Positions 1-8,955 of a stretch of DNA of 64,000 bases are shown here, one piece after another. The stretch lies in NCBI GenBank assembly GCA_023480735.1, contig JAMCXB010000062.1, positions 1 through 64,000 on the forward strand. The letters run 5' to 3'. Each line of letters starts with the position of its first letter. Position 1 is the first letter of the stretch. Origin of the DNA: Bacteroidota bacterium (GTDB lineage: Bacteria > Bacteroidota > Ignavibacteria > Kryptoniales > JAKASW01). The position numbers and the translations under genes are program-made. The notes under the pieces are model-generated. The model had not been told where the DNA came from, did no database searches, and saw nothing but the letters and a program-made list of their open reading frames with translations.

Positions 1-2
1 AG

Positions 3-806
3 GCAATATCGGCAGGCGTGAAGATTATCTGGAACGATAAAGTGGAGGAAGTCAAGCAAGGGAAGGCAGTGGTGGCTACCGGACCGAAATCGGCGGATGC
101 GATTGCCAAAGGAATAGTTTTTTCAACATCGCATGAGGATGCGGCAATTACGTTTGTCGATAATCGTATCGCACCCAAGGCTTACGCTTATCTTCTCATA
201 AACGGAGGCAAGGCGACCTTCGCAACTTGTCTGTTTGAAGATTTCAAGAACGAGAGTAAGTACTTCCACAGTGGGCTTGAGAGGATGAAGAAGTCGGTCG
301 AAATCGACATTCATGAGCCGAAGGAGTTCGGAGGATTCGTGAACTTCTTCTTCAAGCCTGCAACAAAGGGGAACAGGTTCTGGTATGTCGGCGAAAGTGC
401 CGGTTTTCAGGACGGCCTCTGGGGATTCGGAATGAGATACGCCATGATGTCGGGGTATCTGGCAGCGCAGAGCATAATAACGGGCGAATCTTATGAGCGT
501 CTTGTCCAGGACAAAATAGAGAAGATACTTGAAGTCTCGGTTGCCGACCGGCTGATTTTCTCGATGCTTGGTAATCGCGGCTACGAGAAAGCTCTATCAA
601 TCGTGGACAAGCTCGAAGACCCGATTGCCTGGCTCAGCAAGTGGTACAATCCATCGTCTCTCAAAACGGTAATGTTCCAGATCGCCAAACGCTGGTACCA
701 TTCGCGTCTGATAGATAAACAGTGCATGCACGTGGATTGTGATTCCGTCTGGTGCAGACATGGAAATCAACCTCACGGGCACGGTATGGAATCAACGAAA
801 AATTAA
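3..806 (+). CDS. Geranylgeranyl-reductase-family flavoprotein, 3' part
   Basis: The frame is open at the left edge, so the true start lies outside the window and only the last ~268 codons are seen. The GTG at 18 is probably internal. A segment reading GESAGFQDGLWGFGMRYAMM near residue 130, followed by SGYLAA, matches the C-terminal FAD-contact region of geranylgeranyl reductase-like FAD oxidoreductases. These hydrogenate isoprenoid chains or act on related lipids; the N-terminal GxGxxG cannot be checked. The C-terminus carries an unusual Cys/His-rich tail (CMHVDC, VWCRHG, HGHG) that could bind a metal. A DUF302 gene follows 13 bases downstream. The family assignment is fairly safe; the substrate is unknown. 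Confidence 0.75.
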   Translation, partial: AISAGVKIIWNDKVEEVKQGKAVVATGPKSADAIAKGIVFSTSHEDAAITFVDNRIAPKAYAYLLINGGKATFATCLFEDFKNESKYFHSGLERMKKSVEIDIHEPKEFGGFVNFFFKPATKGNRFWYVGESAGFQDGLWGFGMRYAMMSGYLAAQSIITGESYERLVQDKIEKILEVSVADRLIFSMLGNRGYEKALSIVDKLEDPIAWLSKWYNPSSLKTVMFQIAKRWYHSRLIDKQCMHVDCDSVWCRHGNQPHGHGMESTKN

Positions 807-821
807 AAAGGAGGAAACGTG

Positions 822-1208
822 ATGACTTACTATTTCAGCAAAACTAAGAACGCCTCGTTCGAAGAGGCGGTAGAAAAAGTCAAAGACGAATTGAAAAAGG
901 AAGGCTTCGGGATCTTGACTGAGATCGACGTCAAAGAAACCCTGAAGAAGAAACTGGATGTAGATTTCAGGAAGTACAGGATCTTAGGAGCGTGCAATCC
1001 TCCGTTTGCCCACAAGGCGCTTATGGCGGAGGACAAGATCGGGACAATGCTGCCCTGCAACGTGGTGGTACAGGAACTGTCCAACGGCGTCGTTGAGATT
1101 GCCGCGGTTGATCCTGTCGCTTCTATGCAAGCTGTCGGCAATTCAGCGCTGGAGGGTGTTGCCAAACAGATTCAGGCTAAACTCCGAAAAGCCGTGGACA
1201 ATTGTTAG
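822..1208 (+). CDS. DUF302 family protein
   Basis: This protein of about 128 residues matches the DUF302 fold: an alpha/beta domain with the segment ILGACNPPFAHKAL and a later LPCNVVVQEL strand. No biochemical role is established for the family, although members often sit beside redox or metal genes. An AAGGAGG ribosome site at 808-814 favours ATG 822 over the GTG three bases upstream. It probably forms an operon with the preceding flavoprotein. No signal peptide is visible, so it is presumably cytoplasmic. Confidence 0.8.
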   Translation: MTYYFSKTKNASFEEAVEKVKDELKKEGFGILTEIDVKETLKKKLDVDFRKYRILGACNPPFAHKALMAEDKIGTMLPCNVVVQELSNGVVEIAAVDPVASMQAVGNSALEGVAKQIQAKLRKAVDNC

Positions 1209-1229
1209 AAACCCACTTCAGGAAAAGTG

Positions 1230-1412
1230 ATGCAACAAAATCTATTCGGAATCGGATACCTGACGTGGATTACATTCCTGCCGATCATCGGAATGGTGGT
1301 CGTAATCATTGTTCCAAAAGAGAAGACGAATGCGATGAGGATTAGTGCATCATTGAATCATCTGGTCGATTTCGTCGAGAACGCCGGAACGGGTGTTGCC
1401 GCAGCAAGGTGA
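1230..1412 (+). pseudogene. nuoM: Truncated NADH dehydrogenase subunit M (N-terminal fragment)
   Basis: The first ~40 residues resemble the start of NuoM, the proton-pumping antiporter-like subunit of complex I: one membrane helix (LTWITFLPIIGMVVVIIVP), then KEKTNAMRISA. After that the homology stops and about 20 unrelated residues lead to a stop. NuoM is normally close to 500 residues, so this is a remnant, probably left by a deletion that joined the 5' end of nuoM to the region just before nuoJ. Standard nuo order is J-K-L-M-N, so a piece of M before J is also out of order. It could be translated as a one-helix peptide but cannot replace NuoM. Confidence 0.65.
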
Positions 1413-1431
1413 AGAATATGAGGAGATGCAA

Positions 1432-1944
1432 ATGAACATCGAACAAGCGTTCATTTCGATAATCGGAGTTGTCATGATAGGCTCTGCCATTTCCATGATT
1501 TTATCGCGTAACATGATCATGAGCATATTGAGTATGGTTCTCACTTTCCTGGCGATTGCCACATTATTTCTCACACTCGATGCGCAGTTTCTCGCAATCA
1601 TGCAGGTGATTGTCTATGCAGGCGGGATTATTGTCCTGTTCCTGTTCGTTATCATGCTTCTCAATATTGAGCAGGTTCACCACTCGATCGGCACTGCCAA
1701 ATATAAAGGAATCCTCGGCGCTGCGTTGGGGGTTGCTTTCTTAGTCGAGATTGCTGTCGTAATTCTTTCTTCGGCGAAAGGGAATGAATCATCGCTCCCT
1801 GCTCATGCCGCTCAAATGGGAACGGTAGGATTTATCGGAAAGGTACTTTATACGAGTTACCTGTTCCCATTTGAAATTGTGTCGCTGCTGCTGCTCGCCG
1901 GCATAGTGGGCGCGCTATTCTTAGCAACAAAGAAATTAGATTGA
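1432..1944 (+). CDS. nuoJ: NADH-quinone oxidoreductase subunit J
   Basis: NuoJ is a membrane subunit of respiratory complex I that contributes to coupling quinone reduction to proton movement. The ~170-residue protein has five hydrophobic segments and the conserved run [20 protein letters not shown] near residues 58-77, typical of the family. A GAGGAG ribosome site at 1420-1425 precedes ATG 1432, so longer readings from GTG 1393 are unlikely. nuoK follows within 20 bases. The gene looks intact although the nuoM fragment beside it is not, so this may be a partial second complex I locus. Confidence 0.88.
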   Translation: MNIEQAFISIIGVVMIGSAISMILSRNMIMSILSMVLTFLAIATLFLTLDAQFLAIMQVIVYAGGIIVLFLFVIMLLNIEQVHHSIGTAKYKGILGAALGVAFLVEIAVVILSSAKGNESSLPAHAAQMGTVGFIGKVLYTSYLFPFEIVSLLLLAGIVGALFLATKKLD

Positions 1945-1961
1945 ATGAGGAGATAAGAGAG

Positions 1962-2261
1962 ATGCCACTCAATTTTTATCTGATACTCAGCGGAATCCTT
2001 TTCACGATCGGTGTCATTGGAGTTCTCACGCAGCGGAATGCCATCATGATTTTTATGTCCGTCGAGCTGATGCTGAACGCGGCAAACCTGTCGCTCATCG
2101 CCTTTTCGGCTTTCCACGATAATCCGGCGGGCCAGGTACTCGTGTTTTTCGTCATGGCGGTAGCGGCGGCCGAAACCGCGGTCGGATTGGCAATCATAAT
2201 CGCCATATTCCGGAATAAGCTGACCGTGAATATCGATGAAATCAACGTTCTAAAGTGGTAA
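1962..2261 (+). CDS. nuoK: NADH-quinone oxidoreductase subunit K
   Basis: This 99-residue protein has the expected NuoK length with three membrane helices. The membrane-embedded acidic positions used for proton transfer in this family are visible in [12 protein letters not shown] and [14 protein letters not shown]. The start at ATG 1962 follows GAGGAG at 1945-1950, and matches family length better than the TTG at 1941. It is coupled to nuoJ. No nuoL, complete nuoM or nuoN follows; the next gene belongs to a copper cluster, which supports a rearranged or partial complex I locus. Confidence 0.9.
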   Translation: MPLNFYLILSGILFTIGVIGVLTQRNAIMIFMSVELMLNAANLSLIAFSAFHDNPAGQVLVFFVMAVAAAETAVGLAIIIAIFRNKLTVNIDEINVLKW

Positions 2262-2363
2262 TCAGTGATGCTCCATCAATTTTCACGTTTAAATAAGACC
2301 TCAACGAACTGTAACCGTCGGCGAGAGTCAGCGTCTTTGGGTGTGAAAAGGGAAGGTTACAAG

Positions 2364-2576
2364 ATGATCTTAGAAATGACCATGGAGATGCATTTGGAAA
2401 TGGAACCCGATCACTCACTCGGTAATGATGCGGTTATCTCTACCCGCCCTTGTGTAAAGTGCGAAACCAATTGTGAATGTGGCTCACCTTGTGGGTGCCT
2501 CTTTGATGCAGGCACCTGTTTCGGCGAAGATAATGCCGGCACGAATCCAAATTCAACTATCCGGGAGGCGGCGTGA
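2364..2576 (+). CDS. Small Cys/Met-rich protein, candidate copper chaperone or buffer
   Basis: The 70-residue product starts with a Met/His/Glu-rich stretch ([13 protein letters not shown]) and has seven cysteines at residues 30, 33, 37, 39, 43, 45 and 52 in a CxxCxxxCxCxxxCxC pattern. It has no signal peptide or membrane helix. A GGGAAGG ribosome site lies about 8 bases before ATG 2364, and the stop overlaps the start of the copper ATPase gene, so the two are translationally coupled. The ATPase lacks its own N-terminal metal-binding domain, so this protein may deliver or hold Cu(I). I do not recognise a named family; the copper role is inferred from residues and context. Confidence 0.55.
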   Translation: MILEMTMEMHLEMEPDHSLGNDAVISTRPCVKCETNCECGSPCGCLFDAGTCFGEDNAGTNPNSTIREAA

Positions 2577-4606
2577 TGGAAGCAAACAGGGAAAGATTTC
2601 CGTTTCGTAACGCTGCCCAAACGGTTAGTCGGCGCGCCGGCAGGATGACGAACCTTATACCCTGGATAGTGGCACTCATCTTTGGTGTGTTTTGGTCGGC
2701 AACCTACCTGCTTCTGGGACGAATGCACGGCATGTGGCCCATGTTCAATTCAGAATTTCCCTTTTCAACTGCTCGTTTATTCACATCCCATATCGCTGAA
2801 TTACCGACAGCTCTTGGCGCATTCAGAAGCCGGTCCGCGAACATGAACACGCTTGTTGCAAGTGGAGAAGTGGCGGCATGGCTCTATTCGACTGTGGCAT
2901 TCCTTTTCCCGTCGGTCTTTCCGTCACAGCAGCTTGCCGGGCAATTCTATGATGTTGTTGCAGTCGTCACCGCGCTTGTAATTCTCGGCCTTGCGCTTGA
3001 GGTGCGCGCGAAAGGGAAAAGCTCCGAGGCGATAAAGAAACTCATCGGCCTGCAGGCAAAGACCGCAAGAGTCGTCCGAGACGGTGCCGAAAAAGACATA
3101 CCGTTCGAAGAAGTTATTGTCGATGATATCGTGGTAGTCCGTCCCGGTGAGAAAGTCCCGGTCGATGGCGTTGTGGTGGATGGCACGTCGAGCGTTGACG
3201 AATCCATGATTACCGGCGAGCCGATTGCGGTCGAGAAGCAGTCGGACGACGAAGTCATAGGCGGCACAATAAACAAGACCGGCTCATTCAAGTTTAAGGC
3301 TAAAAAGGTCGGCAAAGACACCGCGCTCGCACAGATCATCGGAATGGTACAACAGGCACAGAGCTCAAAAGCCCCAATTCAACGAGTTGTTGACCAAATA
3401 TCTGGTTACTTCGCTCCGGCCGTCATGATCCTCGGCGTTTTAGCATTCATAATATGGTACGACTTCGGTCCGCAGCCGAACCTCGTTTTTGCACTCATTG
3501 TCCTTGTTACAACATTAGTCATCGCTTGCCCGTGCGCGCTTGGAATCGCGACCCCGATTTCTCTGATGGTCGGCGTGGGAAAAGGTGCTGAGAATGGAAT
3601 ATTGATTCGCAGTGGTGCAGCGCTGGAGACTGCCCAGAAGCTGAATGCTATTGTCCTCGACAAGACCGGAACGATTACGAAGGGGAAGCCAGCTCTGACC
3701 GATGTGATTGCCGTCAACGGCTTCGATGAAAATGAACTGCTCGGCTTGTCGGCTTCTGTTGAGAAGGCTTCCGAACATCCCCTAGCTGAAGCGATTGTAA
3801 ATGGCGCCGTCGAACGAAAAGTTCAAATAAGCGACACTCAGTCCTTCAATGCAATCCCAGGGAAGGGCGTCGAAGCAACTGTAAACGGGAAACACGTGCT
3901 CCTTGGCAATTCCAAGCTGATGAAAGATGCAGGAATTGAAATCGGAACATCGGAGGAAAAGAGCCGCAAGCTTGCGGAAGAGGGAAAGACTCCGATGTAT
4001 GTCGCAATTGACAATCGATTTGGCGGAATTGTTGCTGTGGCGGACACGGTAAAGGAAGATTCTAAGAGTGCCGTGGCACAGCTTCAGAAGATGGGCTTGG
4101 AAGTCGTGATGTTAACAGGGGACAATGAGCGCACCGCAAAGGCGATTGCCCGACAGGTTGGGATCACCAGAGTGTTTGCCGACGTCCTCCCTGAAGACAA
4201 GGCGCACAATGTTCAGAAGATTCAGATGGAGGGGAAGAAAGTCGCGATGGTGGGTGACGGAATAAACGACGCACCGGCGCTTGCCCAGGCAGACATAGGT
4301 CTTGCGATCGGCACCGGAACCGACGTTGCAATAGAAGCCTCAGACATAACACTAATCAAAGGTAACCTCAGTGGTGTAGTTGCCGCAATAGATATTTCCA
4401 GAGCGACCATGAAGAATGTCCGGCAAAATCTTTTCGGCGCGTTTTTCTACAATACACTCGGGTTGCCGGTCGCAATGGGAGCTTTGTATCCGTTCTTCGG
4501 AATTCTGCTCTCGCCGATCATAGCCGGAGCGGCGATGGCTTTCAGTTCGGTAACGGTTGTCACGAACGCAAACCGGCTTCGCGCATATAAAATGAAAACG
4601 TCATAA
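2576..4606 (+). CDS. copA: Cu(I)-translocating P1B-type ATPase without N-terminal HMA domain
   Basis: This inner-membrane pump exports Cu(I) from the cytoplasm using ATP. Visible landmarks are the ITGEP actuator motif, the membrane CPC site near residues 318-320, the phosphorylated aspartate in DKTGT near 362, the HP dipeptide in SEHPLAEA, and [10 protein letters not shown]. The C-terminal helices carry FYNTLG and a MAFSS segment, as in Cu+-ATPases. At 676 residues it is short because the usual ferredoxin-like metal-binding domain(s) are missing and the region around the second membrane helix is degenerate. Its ATG overlaps the stop of the Cys-rich gene upstream. Ag(I) is a possible second substrate. 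The class call is strong; the exact metal is inferred. Confidence 0.9.
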   Translation: MEANRERFPFRNAAQTVSRRAGRMTNLIPWIVALIFGVFWSATYLLLGRMHGMWPMFNSEFPFSTARLFTSHIAELPTALGAFRSRSANMNTLVASGEVAAWLYSTVAFLFPSVFPSQQLAGQFYDVVAVVTALVILGLALEVRAKGKSSEAIKKLIGLQAKTARVVRDGAEKDIPFEEVIVDDIVVVRPGEKVPVDGVVVDGTSSVDESMITGEPIAVEKQSDDEVIGGTINKTGSFKFKAKKVGKDTALAQIIGMVQQAQSSKAPIQRVVDQISGYFAPAVMILGVLAFIIWYDFGPQPNLVFALIVLVTTLVIACPCALGIATPISLMVGVGKGAENGILIRSGAALETAQKLNAIVLDKTGTITKGKPALTDVIAVNGFDENELLGLSASVEKASEHPLAEAIVNGAVERKVQISDTQSFNAIPGKGVEATVNGKHVLLGNSKLMKDAGIEIGTSEEKSRKLAEEGKTPMYVAIDNRFGGIVAVADTVKEDSKSAVAQLQKMGLEVVMLTGDNERTAKAIARQVGITRVFADVLPEDKAHNVQKIQMEGKKVAMVGDGINDAPALAQADIGLAIGTGTDVAIEASDITLIKGNLSGVVAAIDISRATMKNVRQNLFGAFFYNTLGLPVAMGALYPFFGILLSPIIAGAAMAFSSVTVVTNANRLRAYKMKTS

Positions 4607-4625
4607 GGCCCTGAAAGGAAATACA

Positions 4626-5003
4626 ATGACTATTGACCGAATACTCGTAACGATAGCCGGATTATCCCTCAGCGGATGGATCGGATGGTTCTTCTGGTTC
4701 TCAGAAAGGAAATCAACGAAAGTTGAAACCATGGAATCTGGAATCCAGGAAGTCGTAATCAAAGTGAAAGGCGGATATTCGCCGGACGTGATAACCGTTG
4801 AGAAGGGAAGGCCGGTACGCCTGAACTTCTACCGAGAAGAAACCGCTGTATGCTCGGAACAGGTCTTGTTCCCAGACTTCAACAAGCAGGCGATGCTCGT
4901 GCCGTTCAAGACAATCCCTGTCGAATTCACCCCGGACAGAGAAGGCGAATTCGGTTTCCAGTGTGGAATGGGAATGCTGCACGGGAAAATAATTGTAGAG
5001 TAA
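4626..5003 (+). CDS. Membrane-anchored cupredoxin-domain protein
   Basis: The 125-residue protein has one N-terminal membrane anchor (about residues 7-25) followed by a cupredoxin-like beta domain facing the periplasm. Likely copper ligands are Cys76 and Glu78 (TAVCSEQV) and the C-terminal FQCGMGMLHG segment with Cys113, Met115, Met117 and His119. The gene begins 20 bases after the copper ATPase, so it probably accepts or oxidises exported copper. This arrangement of a small cupredoxin next to CopA is common in copper operons. The domain call is good; whether it stores, transfers or oxidises copper is not shown. Confidence 0.82.
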   Translation: MTIDRILVTIAGLSLSGWIGWFFWFSERKSTKVETMESGIQEVVIKVKGGYSPDVITVEKGRPVRLNFYREETAVCSEQVLFPDFNKQAMLVPFKTIPVEFTPDREGEFGFQCGMGMLHGKIIVE

Positions 5004-5038
5004 CAAATCAAAACCTTGAAAAGAAAAGGAGAATCAAA

Positions 5039-5557
5039 ATGTTGTACGAAATTAAGTCCCCCTCGACAAGAAAACACATTGCAATCCATCTCTTCAGACT
5101 CGTGGCAGTCGCCTTGTTCCTAACTGCAGTTACATCGTACGCTCAAAGCTCGATGGGCAGCGGCATGGGGAATATGCAGCACATGCAGCAGATGAATAAC
5201 ATGCGGAACATGGCCTCCATGTCAGACATGATGCAGCATATGCAGACCATGACGCATGAACTTTCAGGCATGATGCAGCAGATGAACGACGACAAGGGAA
5301 TGGGCCAGATGGGAAGCATGGACCAGAACATGTCCATGATGCAGCAGATGCAGAAGCTGGGAGCGAACATGGAATCCCTGATTCACCAGATGAGCCAGAC
5401 TATGGCGGACAAGGGGATGATGGCGGATCCTAAGATGAAGGACCAGATGACGCAAATGCAAATGCACATGGGCTCGCTGGTCAACGATTATCACGAGATG
5501 ATGCAGAATCTGAAGTCGAAGACCCCGCCCGCCGGAAAAACCAGCGGCAATAAATGA
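5039..5557 (+). CDS. Secreted methionine-rich protein
   Basis: This 172-residue protein has a signal peptide ending near TSYAQ (about residue 36), then a mature part dominated by Met, Gln, His and Asn. I count roughly 35 methionines, often as MM, MQQM or MxxM. Met-rich motifs bind Cu(I) in periplasmic proteins such as the CopA/PcoA and CusF types. The gene follows the cupredoxin by 35 bases and starts at ATG 5039 behind an AAAAGGAG ribosome site; an upstream in-frame extension overlaps the cupredoxin gene and is rejected. No known domain is recognised. A periplasmic copper sponge is the best inference. Confidence 0.7.
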   Translation: MLYEIKSPSTRKHIAIHLFRLVAVALFLTAVTSYAQSSMGSGMGNMQHMQQMNNMRNMASMSDMMQHMQTMTHELSGMMQQMNDDKGMGQMGSMDQNMSMMQQMQKLGANMESLIHQMSQTMADKGMMADPKMKDQMTQMQMHMGSLVNDYHEMMQNLKSKTPPAGKTSGNK

Positions 5558-5676
5558 AAATCCAGATGTGGGGAGGCGGCACACCCGTCTGCCAAAGCAC
5601 TTTGGCGCGCAGGCACACTGTACAGGTTGATTGAAAATACAATGCCGCCTTTCCCTCCGGCAAAACAGGATGTGAA

Positions 5677-6588
5677 ATGAGGATGATTAAGTATTTGAAG
5701 AAAGCAATCCCAAGGATGCTACGAAAAGGGGAAGTATCCACGTTCGCGTCATTTCTGTACCTTCTTCTGGGAACTCAGAACTCATTTGCCCAGGGCAACT
5801 GGTTCGCGACCGGATACTTCCAGTATTCTCAGGGCAATTACATTTTCGGGAGCAATACATCGACGTTCTACCTAGTCCCCGGGCTGAGGTACGAAGCGAA
5901 CGACTGGAGCGCGTCGGCAATCCTCCCGATTGTTTCTCAGAACAATAATCTCGTTACTGCGGCCGGCGGGATGTTGCTGCCGCACGGCGGATCGAATATG
6001 AACATGTCTTCAGGCACGGGAGGTATGATGGGAGGTCCCGGCAGCTCCTCGATGGGAAGTATGTCAAACATCGTCGGGTTAGGAGACCTATTCCTGACCG
6101 CAGAGTATGAGATCATTCGCCCGGACTTGGGCCATTCGACAGGAAGTTTCGGACTGGGGGGAAATTCCCCGACGCTCGGTATAGACGCTCAGATGAAGGT
6201 TCCCACTGCAAGTACGGCAGACAACTTCGGGACAGGAAGATTTGACTTCGGAGGCTCGCTCAATTACAGGCAATTATTCGGTGCTTACGTCGTAATGGCT
6301 AATGCCGGGTACCTGCTTATAGGCAAGCCGGCGGGAGTTGATTTTAAGGACCCATTCTCCTACGGAGGCGGAATAGGAAGATTCTTCGGCGAAGGTGACT
6401 TCTCCCTTGCACTCATGTATCAGGGATACACGACGATCCTTTCAGGTTATCCGCCGCCGAATCAAGCATCACTCGGTCTGAACTGCAAAACAAGCCGCGA
6501 CATGATATGGACCTTACTCGTCTCGAAGGGGCTCACGGAAACCGCGCCTTCATTTGGCATAACAGGAGGGTTCAGATGGAGCTTATGA
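5677..6588 (+). CDS. Outer-membrane beta-barrel protein with Met-rich loop
   Basis: This ~303-residue exported protein has a signal peptide ending near SFAQG (about residue 39) and repeated amphipathic strands rich in Gly, Tyr and Phe, ending in the aromatic strand GGFRWSL typical of outer-membrane barrels. A loop around residues 108-130 is Met/Gly/Ser-rich (NMNMSSGTGGMMGGPG). It lies in the copper cluster 119 bases after the Met-rich gene. The fold resembles 'transporter'-annotated outer-membrane barrels found beside copper and phenol genes, but the substrate is unknown. The Met-rich loop suggests a metal-related role (inference). Confidence 0.65.
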   Translation: MRMIKYLKKAIPRMLRKGEVSTFASFLYLLLGTQNSFAQGNWFATGYFQYSQGNYIFGSNTSTFYLVPGLRYEANDWSASAILPIVSQNNNLVTAAGGMLLPHGGSNMNMSSGTGGMMGGPGSSSMGSMSNIVGLGDLFLTAEYEIIRPDLGHSTGSFGLGGNSPTLGIDAQMKVPTASTADNFGTGRFDFGGSLNYRQLFGAYVVMANAGYLLIGKPAGVDFKDPFSYGGGIGRFFGEGDFSLALMYQGYTTILSGYPPPNQASLGLNCKTSRDMIWTLLVSKGLTETAPSFGITGGFRWSL

Positions 6589-6661
6589 GGAGTAACCCCG
6601 CAAAAGTCCACCGTATCACCTTCACAAGGTTAATTGACAAGCCCGACAAGAATGGAGAACC

Positions 6662-6898
6662 ATGAAATCAGAAATCATAACATTTGCCACACTTACATGT
6701 CCCAATTGCGGTTACAAAGAAACTTTGGAAATGCCTGCGAACGCCTGTCAGCATTTTTATAGATGCAAGGCGTGCAGTATTGTAATGAGACCGAAACCCG
6801 GCGATTGCTGCGTATTTTGCTCTTATGCCGACGTGAAGTGTCCGCCGAAACAACTGGAGGCAGCAGGTGAAGACTCTGAATTGCGAAGTGACACATAA
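6662..6898 (+). CDS. GDCCVxC-domain protein
   Basis: The 78-residue cytoplasmic protein contains CPNC at 13-16, CKAC at 35-38 and the signature GDCCVFCSY from residue 47, followed by KCPP. This is the GDCCVxC family, a small Cys-rich group in which some members carry selenocysteine; here all positions are cysteine. Members are often found next to heavy-metal resistance genes, and a metal or redox role is suspected but not demonstrated. The start at 6662 follows GGAGA at 6654-6658. It fits the copper cluster. Confidence 0.8.
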   Translation: MKSEIITFATLTCPNCGYKETLEMPANACQHFYRCKACSIVMRPKPGDCCVFCSYADVKCPPKQLEAAGEDSELRSDT

Positions 6899-6949
6899 CT
6901 GTCGTTTCATTCCCAAATTTTGAATGTTCGCGAGACCGGAGAGAGGACA

Positions 6950-7366
6950 ATGGCCTATCTGAATCTAGCTGTCCTGCTGGCATTCATTGTCGGACAGGTT
7001 CAGTATGGCTGCATTTCACATTTTTGTACCATGATGCAGAGCCCGGTAAGCGCTCCGGAGCTGTCCATGAACTCAGAAGCTTATTCGTGCGAAGGCCCCT
7101 GCAGTTGTTCTCGAAGAATCACTCTGCGGCAATACGGGCTGCAGTTGGTCGAGAATAATTGTGTCAAAGCTGTCTATTCTAAGAAGAGTGTAATAAGCAG
7201 TTTCACGGATTCGACTAAGTTGCTCAGCCATTTTGTGATGGTGCTTGGCTTTATGCCAACTCTCTATGGGCATAAGTCAGCAATTGGCGATCAACTGTCG
7301 GCTATCAACAACGCAGCCTCCCCTCCATTAGATTTACCCATCCTGAACAGCAACCTCCGCATTTGA
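6950..7366 (+). CDS. Small exported or membrane-anchored Cys-containing protein, unknown
   Basis: The 138-residue product begins with a hydrophobic segment (residues 4-17) that could be a signal peptide or anchor. It then shows CISHFCTMM and a CEGPCSC cluster near residue 50, followed by a mixed region with a second hydrophobic stretch near residue 95. No family is recognised. GAGAGGAC just before ATG 6950 serves as ribosome site, so a longer start at 6920 is less likely. The Cys and Met residues and the location suggest a metal or redox role, which remains an inference. Confidence 0.5.
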   Translation: MAYLNLAVLLAFIVGQVQYGCISHFCTMMQSPVSAPELSMNSEAYSCEGPCSCSRRITLRQYGLQLVENNCVKAVYSKKSVISSFTDSTKLLSHFVMVLGFMPTLYGHKSAIGDQLSAINNAASPPLDLPILNSNLRI

Positions 7367-7479
7367 GACCCTCTTCGACATTCGGGTCATCTGATCGCGT
7401 GTAGAAATCTCGGACTTCAACTCCGGGAATCGATTATTAATCTTGGCGCAAAATAAGAAATCATAGAAGGATAAAAATC

Positions 7480-8955
7480 ATGTATAACTTTGTCAATCGC
7501 CTTGTTCAGCAAACGGCGCTTTCGACAGCCATCGCTGTTACGTTGGCCCTCGCTGTTTCACAAACGGCAAAAGCAATCCCGAGCTATTCCCGTCAGACCG
7601 GACTGAGCTGCGCAACCTGCCATACCGTTTTCCCGCATCTCACACCGTTCGGCAGGGACTTCAAACTTCATGGTTACGTCGGCAATAACACTCAGCTAAT
7701 AAGTGACCATGAGTCCACAAGCGATACAGTCAGTCAGGGCAGGACAATTCTGGAATTCCCAGCCACACCAATGATTTCTGCCAGAATCTCTTCACGGTGG
7801 AACTACCAGCAGGGAGGCGGGAATGGACTCGTTCCCCATGGGGTTGTAACCGCTGGACAGGGTTTCGTCTCCAGTCCTGATGGTTATGGAGACAAAGATC
7901 TCCTCGATTACCTCGCCGGGTCAAGCATATACATTGCAGGTGAGATCACTCCACGACTCGGAAGCTTCATTGAGTTCGGCGGACCCGATGATGAAGGTGG
8001 CTCGCTTGGGCTTGGAATGTTCGATGTAGCTCTCGTATCCCCAGACGAGACAATTGGAGGCCAGAACTTTGTTTACGGGATAAGAGCAGAGGATGCTTTG
8101 GGAGCTGGCGATCCTTCGAACACAATCGGAACCTGGGGCTTGACGGCAAGTCTTATGGGACTCAGCACGCATAATACGCTCTTTGATCCCGGGACGGCCT
8201 TCATGGAAGGTGGCGAACTCTTCGGAATGCTCGGCGATTTCGACGGCGGTGGTCTCTACGCAAGTGTCGGAGTTTACAGGCCAACGGCGAATCAGACTGC
8301 CAATGGCTACGTACAAGGCGCCGTATCAGGCTCAGGCGCGTTCGATGGGGTAGGCGGTGTAAACAGTTATGTCAGAGTCTCCTACTATCTTCCTCCAATC
8401 GGTAAGAACACCTATACGGAGATCGGAGGTTTCGGTTATTTCGGGAAGCTGAGTATGACCGCCGCGCCGGCCGCAGCGCTTGCAGTTCCGGATTATATCG
8501 ACAACTATTACAATTTGGGATTAGACTTCCAGGCTCAGTACATCGGCAACAACAATCTCGTAGAGCTCTTTGGACTACTCCAGTCTCAGCGCGATGGCGC
8601 CTTCTACGGTGTGGACGAATTTACAGGACTTCCGGGCGATGGTGCTCCGGTGTCGAGACAGGGCTTCGGAGTGAAGGCGGATTATTATTACAGCAGTTTG
8701 ATTGGCGCCTACTTGAAATACCTCTATCAGACATCCAGTCAGCTTAAGGACATGAATGTCAGCGGGGCGGTCGTCGGTCTTGGTTGCTTTCCCTGGGAAA
8801 ATGTCAACCTGAAACTCGAGAGGACATTCTTCTCGACATACAACATCGGTGCTGCGCAGTACGGAGCATATGTTGTTGCGGGAGCACCAAACCCAAGGTC
8901 TATCTCGGCGTCCGACTTTGACGTTACAGCGGTGAAACTGGAATACCTGTTCTGA
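7480..8955 (+). CDS. Outer-membrane barrel with one c-type heme motif
   Basis: The 491-residue protein has a signal peptide (cleavage near residue 32), a single heme-binding CATCH at residues 44-48 inside SCATCHTVFPHLTPFG, and a long Gly/Tyr/Phe-rich beta-strand region ending in the aromatic KLEYLF. This matches a family annotated as 'cytochrome c' in which one heme is fused to an outer-membrane barrel. Such proteins may carry electrons across or at the outer membrane. An AGAAGGAT ribosome site precedes ATG 7480. It lies downstream of the copper genes, with a gap that could hold its own promoter. The partner reductase is unknown. Confidence 0.75.
   Translation: MYNFVNRLVQQTALSTAIAVTLALAVSQTAKAIPSYSRQTGLSCATCHTVFPHLTPFGRDFKLHGYVGNNTQLISDHESTSDTVSQGRTILEFPATPMISARISSRWNYQQGGGNGLVPHGVVTAGQGFVSSPDGYGDKDLLDYLAGSSIYIAGEITPRLGSFIEFGGPDDEGGSLGLGMFDVALVSPDETIGGQNFVYGIRAEDALGAGDPSNTIGTWGLTASLMGLSTHNTLFDPGTAFMEGGELFGMLGDFDGGGLYASVGVYRPTANQTANGYVQGAVSGSGAFDGVGGVNSYVRVSYYLPPIGKNTYTEIGGFGYFGKLSMTAAPAAALAVPDYIDNYYNLGLDFQAQYIGNNNLVELFGLLQSQRDGAFYGVDEFTGLPGDGAPVSRQGFGVKADYYYSSLIGAYLKYLYQTSSQLKDMNVSGAVVGLGCFPWENVNLKLERTFFSTYNIGAAQYGAYVVAGAPNPRSISASDFDVTAVKLEYLF

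Noticed and set aside
4850-5038. Upstream in-frame extension of the Met-rich protein
   Set aside because: It overlaps the cupredoxin gene in another frame, whereas ATG 5039 has a ribosome site and a proper signal peptide.
6662-6898. Possible selenoprotein
   Set aside because: The GDCCVxC motif carries cysteine codons throughout, and there is no in-frame TGA before the normal stop.
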